From the NCBI GenBank assembly GCA_028571685.1, contig CM053164.1, positions 43,760,501 to 43,824,500 on the forward strand: a DNA stretch of 64,000 bases, written 5' to 3'. Numbering within the stretch: the first letter of the stretch is position 1; every line of letters begins with the position of its first letter. This stretch comes from Heterohyrax brucei (Eukaryota; Chordata; Mammalia; Hyracoidea; Procaviidae). Both the position numbers and the translations under genes were made by a program. Below are positions 59,166 through 64,000 of the stretch, piece by piece. The notes below the pieces were generated by a model. It was not told where the DNA came from. It ran no database searches and saw only the letters and a list, made by a program, of their open reading frames with translations.

Positions 59166-60816
59166 AATAACAGAGTTGGTTTCAGGACTGGACCAACTGT
59201 TCAAGCCCCATGGGCTCCTCCTCAAGCCTGGTAGGCGATCCTGGGACCCAACGGGCTCCATAAGGTAGACTCATGGCCCTGCTTGCATGGCTTCCTTTGT
59301 GCCTCTCTGCCTCTCAAGGGTAGGACTCTGGGTCCTACAGCCCCAGATGCTGACTCTGCCTGGGCTGAGAGACTCTGCTGACCGTGAGAGACTGGAGCCT
59401 GCCCAGTGAGATCTGACTTTGCACTGGGGGTCTCCAGGCTGCGGATCAGTTTTTCTCCCTCTGTAGGCTGACGTGTACCTTTACCTGCAGAGCCTCTGCT
59501 CATAGTGGCCACTGCCCTCAAATTAAGATGGGTGCTATTGAGAGAAATCTTGAAGGGACTGGGAAGAGGGATTCAGCCTAGTGATAGCGGAGGAACTGAG
59601 TGAAGGGATGGAATCCAACCTCTTCGTTGTAACAGGTGAGGTCCCAGAAAGACAGGCTGACGCTGGTTAGTGACCAGGGTGGGATCTGCAGCTTTCATGG
59701 CCCATGCCTCCCAGGCCAGAGCTCTCTGCCAGCAGTTTGCCCACTTCTTGGCTCTGTGCAACACCTCCCATGCCAGCGGGTCATGGCACCAGGGCAGGCC
59801 CAAGGGATTCTGTGACTGGGCAGAGGTGGCTGCCGTCTTCATCTTCCCGCTGCCACGGAAACAGAAAGGCCAGGAGCTGTCACAAACAGCTGCATGTCTC
59901 CACTTACCTAACCCCAATCCGGTTTATCCTGAGTTAGCAGACACCTGTGGATGTACTTCCCTGGTGCGCTGGGCAGCCCTATCCTTCCTCATGCCACCCA
60001 GGCCATTAGGGTAGCAGCACAGGTGAGGGCCTCAGGCCTGGCCCAAAGCACCTTAGGAAAGACAGGTGGTGGCGGCAGCCTTAGGAGGAGGGAAGGAAAA
60101 GGGCCTGCTTTCCAAGGATTTGTGTATGAGCTGAGGAGGGGGACACAGGCAGCCTGTCTGACACGGGCCCAGACAGTGCAGCAGCACAGCCTGGCACTGA
60201 TGTTTGCCAACCTGGGGGCCAGGTAGAGGGCAGGTGTGGGGCTGTGCCCAGGCCCTGCCTGCCCGTCCTCTGCTATAAAGCAGGAACAAGTCCCACCCTT
60301 ACCTGCCCGCAGGGATAGTGAACAGAAGTGAGCTAACGTCTGCCCTGCTGGTCCTCCTCTGAGGGAGGTGGCCTCTCAGCAGTTTATTTTTACCACCCAG
60401 GGCTCAGCCCAGTTTCCGTGGGGGCCCCGGTCTGCTCCCGGCCCCCACAGCACGCAGGAGTCGGCCTTCCACAGGACCCGTGGGCCCTGGCACGGCTGTG
60501 GTGGGATCCTGCGGCCAGTGGTGAGCTCGACGGCCTGGAGGCCTGGGCCTGGGCTAACTCCTTCACAGCCCATTGTTCAGAGTTCAAGAAGACGCCACCA
60601 GCTCCTGGCATTCTGGTTAAAACAAGAGGCTGGGCGGCCAGGTGTGGCATGGCCTAATGAGCAGGGTGTGCCCACAGTTGTTGTTAAGAGCCAGCTGATG
60701 GCGACGGGCAGGTCCCACCCACGCAGGTGGGTGGCCAGCTTGCGCAAGAGTTCCCGGTGCTGCTGCGCCTCACAGCGTTCTCACCACGGGCTTGCTTTGA
60801 AGAACAAATGTTCAAC
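59166..60816. other. GC-richer intergenic block, no gene recognised
   Basis: GC rises at about 59550-60780, with a TATA-like GCTATAAAGC near 60271-60280 and several long but unrecognised open frames on both strands. It could be a distal regulatory element or an unannotated noncoding transcript. I see no domain, no splice-consistent exon pair and no obvious repeat. Confidence 0.35.
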
Positions 60817-60829
60817 TGTGTGTGTGTGT

Positions 60830-60873
<44 letters not shown>
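60817..60873. repeat. (TG)n microsatellite
   Basis: About 28 TG units with one TA interruption. Confidence 0.95.
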
Positions 60874-60879
<6 letters not shown>

Positions 60880-61989
60880 GTATATTTCTAAGTATTCAAA
60901 GACATCATGCCAACACTTTTTAACCCCTGACTCTGTAGTACTGGGAAAGACATGCAAGCTTGTAGGATTTCCACCAGTTAAAAAGGTGGAGTACCGAATT
61001 AAAATAGGCTTCTAGTCTTCCTGCTCTTAACAGCCACTCCCCATCTTTAAAAGCCTTACGAAATCACGTGGGGGTTGCTGCAGGTGCTGGGCCTCACATC
61101 TTAGCCGTCCCCAGGCCTCCCCTCTGTCGAGGACGAACGCCCAGCTCTCTGGCTCCCTTCAGGCAGATGTAACTGCAGCTCAGGGCTTGTTTTCCCTTCC
61201 TAGGCTGAAACTGTTGGCAGGGCTTGACGATGCAAAAGCCGAGTTCCTGGACCCGCTGGTTTCCCATGGATAGGGCTGTTAGCTAAGATCTCTGATGGCT
61301 CACACAGTTTTGGAACGAGACAGTCCTCCAAGTAACCGCTACTTACCGTTGTATGTGTTTGGTGGACTATTTCTCTGTTGGAGAAGCTGGTCTCCTGCCA
61401 TCCAGAGGGTTTAGCTTAGTTGGTACTCAAGTGTGGGTCTGTCATTACCCATTGCTTCTGTACCATGTAAGAGCCTGGAGTCTTGTGTCTAGGTCTGCTG
61501 TTAGTTGGAAGGTTTCCGGTTTGGAAACAACTGGACTGTGGGAGTCAGAGATCTGCATGGGAAAGCCACGGCAAGAACAAAGGCACATGGGCCTGGGAAG
61601 AAATCTGAGATTCTAGAAATTGGTTTCGGAGTCTTGCTAGATGCTCCTGAGGTCTCTAGCAACATCAAGGGATAAGCTGGCAACATCAGACTGCAGAGAA
61701 GCCTGGGGCCTCAGAGGACACTGTTCTAGAATCTTTCTAACGTTATGATCACCCTGGCTACAACGACATCATCTGCTAAATTCATACTGTTATTTCTTTC
61801 ATAAAATAATCTTCCGTCTCTTGGCGGTAGGCCTTGGGGATATCAAAAGGACAGCAATCCTGGGGAGATCACTTGTCAACCCAACTTCCCATCTATCTCC
61901 AGCTCAGGGCTCCCCTCTGAGCCCCAGACTCTGTGGATCTGCCCCTCAGCATCACTAATCCAGTTTCCACGGGGCAGCAGGCCTCACCA
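60874..61989. other. Intergenic, nothing recognised
   Basis: Unique sequence without repeat or exon signatures. Confidence 0.4.
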
Positions 61990-62290
61990 TCGCACTACTG
62001 AAAACATGTCACTATTGTCATTGTTCTTGGAATAAAAGGCAAATCTCTCAGGGCAGCCACTTCCTTCATGGCCCTGCCCAGCTCTCCCTGGTCTGGAAAC
62101 ATATGGCTTTGCAAGCTCTTGAGCGCACCAAAGTCCTTCCATCAGGGAAGTGCACACACCGTTCTCCCCGTCTGGAATGCTCTCTCTTGGCTCTTTAGGT
62201 TTCATTCTAAATATCACTTCAGACCAGAAGGCCTTCCCTGAACCCATCAATCTAAAGCAATCTCACTAACGCCTCACACCTTTTATAATT
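61990..62290 (+). repeat. L2 LINE 3' remnant
   Basis: TGGCCCTGCCCAGCTCTCCCTGG, CTGGAATGCTCTCTCTTGGCTC, ATATCACTTCAGACCAGAAGGCCTTCCCTGAACC follow the L2 consensus order. Confidence 0.75.
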
Positions 62291-63639
62291 ACGTATGATG
62301 TGTGTATGTGTGTGTCTGGGCAGGGGGAGTATGTCAGAACATGTAACACAGATGTGCCAAGGGTGCTTCTTTATTTTCTATGTCTGACCTCACCTGGCCT
62401 GACTACCCGTTCCTGTACTATATAAGAGTAAAAAATCTTAACTATGTCTGTTCAAGGTAGCAGCCTCTTCTGATTTAAAAGTCTTTTTCAGGCAGATGCC
62501 TCTCAGGTTCTCATGTGTCTGGCTTCCACCCATTCCTGCCCCCCCTTTTAGAAGCGCAGGTTCAAGTAACATGGCAGAGGTGGGGAATAATACATAGTTG
62601 CTTTGCTGTGTTTCTCTGCAGGCTCCTGTGACCTCCAGCCAAAGGGTAGCATCTCATCTTCGCACTAGTGTTAATGCTGTGCTGTCTTGGCCTGCTGGAT
62701 TAGTGAGACTCATGGTCTGGTTGCTTGGCCTAGGCATTGAACAAGAGTGACTCCCCAGAAACTCAGTTTTCAGGCCTCAATTCTTTCAGCTATACCCTCT
62801 CTCTAGTCCCTGGCTTTGGGCTGTCCAGCCTCTACTACAAAGCTTTCTTGCTTGTACTCCTATCTTCTGCATCTGCCACCTGCTCTTACAGAAACTTCTA
62901 GATCTCAGCCACCAGACTATAGAGAATCTTTTCTGTCTAAACATACCTGCAATTTCTTTTTTGACTGCCCCATTTTGGAGCAAAGCACCCTTTATAGACT
63001 TTTCTCCCCAGATATTAAACATGGAAGTGGGAGAAAAACCCACTATACTTTGGAATTTTTCGCTAATTTATCTGTTTCTACTGTCATGTCCTGGATGGAG
63101 GTTCAGGGGCTGGGACTGGTCTCTGTGCAGGTAAATCACCTTCATCTCAATATCACTGATCTGCAGTCAAGCCCCCCAGTGTTAGACTTAATATACTAGC
63201 TGAATAGCTGTGGCTAACTCCCTGCAATTCGGAGTCCCAAGTCCTTCGTCTGTAAGAGTGGATTCTTAGAACTCAACCCTCCGAGTCAATATGAATGCAG
63301 ATTAGAGAGGACATAAAACCTTTACAAGCTGGAAGTGCATTGCACTACGGTTTCTCTTTTTCCCGTTGTTTTTCTAATTTTTATTTCAGAAAAATTTAAA
63401 TCCTACCTTCTGTCTTCTGGGAGAGCACTCTTCAGCCACATTCTTCCAATCTGACTCAGTGGAGTGTGGTTGTCTATACCCCTAGCGAGGGAAGAGGGCT
63501 GGTGGATGGGGCTGAGGATTATATTGCTAGGGCTGGAAGTAGCCATAAAACAGGATCACGGTAGAAAACCCTAACGTATTTTCTGTCTTGCAAGTGAGAC
63601 AGTTACAAATTATGATGAAGAGACTGAGGTAAGGAAGTC
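62291..63639. other. Intergenic, nothing recognised
   Basis: Contains a short TG-rich stretch near 62297-62316. Otherwise AT-rich DNA with no supported feature. Confidence 0.4.
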
Positions 63640-63830
63640 AGAAATTAATTTGTTTGTAGATTGCCCCTCAATTTTAGAGCCTCCATTTCCCCATCTACCA
63701 AAAGGGGACAATGCACACCACCCTCAGTATTACGAGGATCAAGTGGTATAACCCCATGAAAGCTGTCAGCACAGACCAGAACATAGAAGATGCTTAATAA
63801 ATAGCCGTTCTCAAGCCCTTTCCCACAAGG
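63640..63830 (+). repeat. MIR
   Basis: GAGCCTCCATTTCCCCATCTACC, then GGATCAAGTGGTATAACCCC and GATGCTTAATAAATAGCC, forward orientation. Confidence 0.6.
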
Positions 63831-64000
63831 CAACAGTCTACTCCAAAGGCCTTGAGACTCTGTGAAACACCAACAAGCATTTACTTGTCGCAGCACATAC
63901 TCTTAGGGACCAAATGGAGGCAGAGAGGCCAAGCTGGCAAGCGGGATAGGACTGCACCTACTCTGTCGTCTGCCAGTTAGCTCGAATTAATGAACAGCAT

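Noticed and set aside
60673-60720. Possible further AfroSINE tail (GTTGTTGTTAAGAG...GGCGAC).
   Set aside because: Too short and diverged to distinguish from chance.
60368-61015. A 215-codon frame on the + strand.
   Set aside because: It reads through a TG microsatellite (Cys-Val runs), has no recognised domain and no promoter or splice support.
41100-64000. Exons of the neighbouring gene expected downstream of FOSL2 (PLB1 in human).
   Set aside because: I found no lipase-like coding segment or splice-bounded exon in this interval. The gene probably lies beyond the window.

Overview
This window is mammalian nuclear DNA. It is most likely from an afrotherian, and I would guess an elephant or another paenungulate. 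The evidence is in the repeats: about sixteen SINE copies share the AfroSINE body, with its GCTGCTAACC and CTATGAGTC boxes and a tail of AAC repeats. There are also two pieces of the RTE-class LINE found alongside AfroSINEs in afrotherians. Species identity is inferred from repeats and from the sequence of one gene; it was not searched.

The only protein-coding gene I can support is FOSL2 (Fra-2), a Fos-family bZIP subunit of AP-1, on the + strand. Four exons splice at GT-AG junctions: coding parts 17068-17166, 27872-28123, 33178-33285 and 35722-36240. They join in phase 0 to give 325 residues with an intact basic region and five leucines in perfect heptads. A CpG island (about 15430-17170) holds the promoter, with a TATA-like box near 16149 and a consensus AP-1 site at 16188. 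The 5' leader of about 0.9 kb has no ATG before the start codon. The 3' UTR runs about 4.8 kb to an AATAAA at 41024.

Layout: 1-13.5 kb is upstream intergenic DNA with a 16-bp minisatellite, a GGC run, AfroSINEs, a MaLR LTR, L1M, MIR and L2 remnants, a mariner derivative and an AC/AG microsatellite. 13.6-14.7 kb is a CpG-rich block with a possible upstream promoter. 15.4-41.05 kb is FOSL2, with a repeat-bearing intron 1 of 10.7 kb. 41.05-64 kb is downstream intergenic DNA with no recognisable gene. It holds a second mariner derivative, an internally deleted RTE with a target-site duplication, and a run of four same-strand MaLR LTRs with nested and adjacent AfroSINEs.

I found no bacterial-style operon, CRISPR array or complete mobile element. 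The most interesting items are repeat-derived AP-1 sites around an AP-1 gene, the palindromic mariner derivatives, the deleted RTE, the long in-frame readthrough of FOSL2 intron 2, and the ATG-free leader. All repeat names come from remembered consensus sequences, and motif positions were read by eye.
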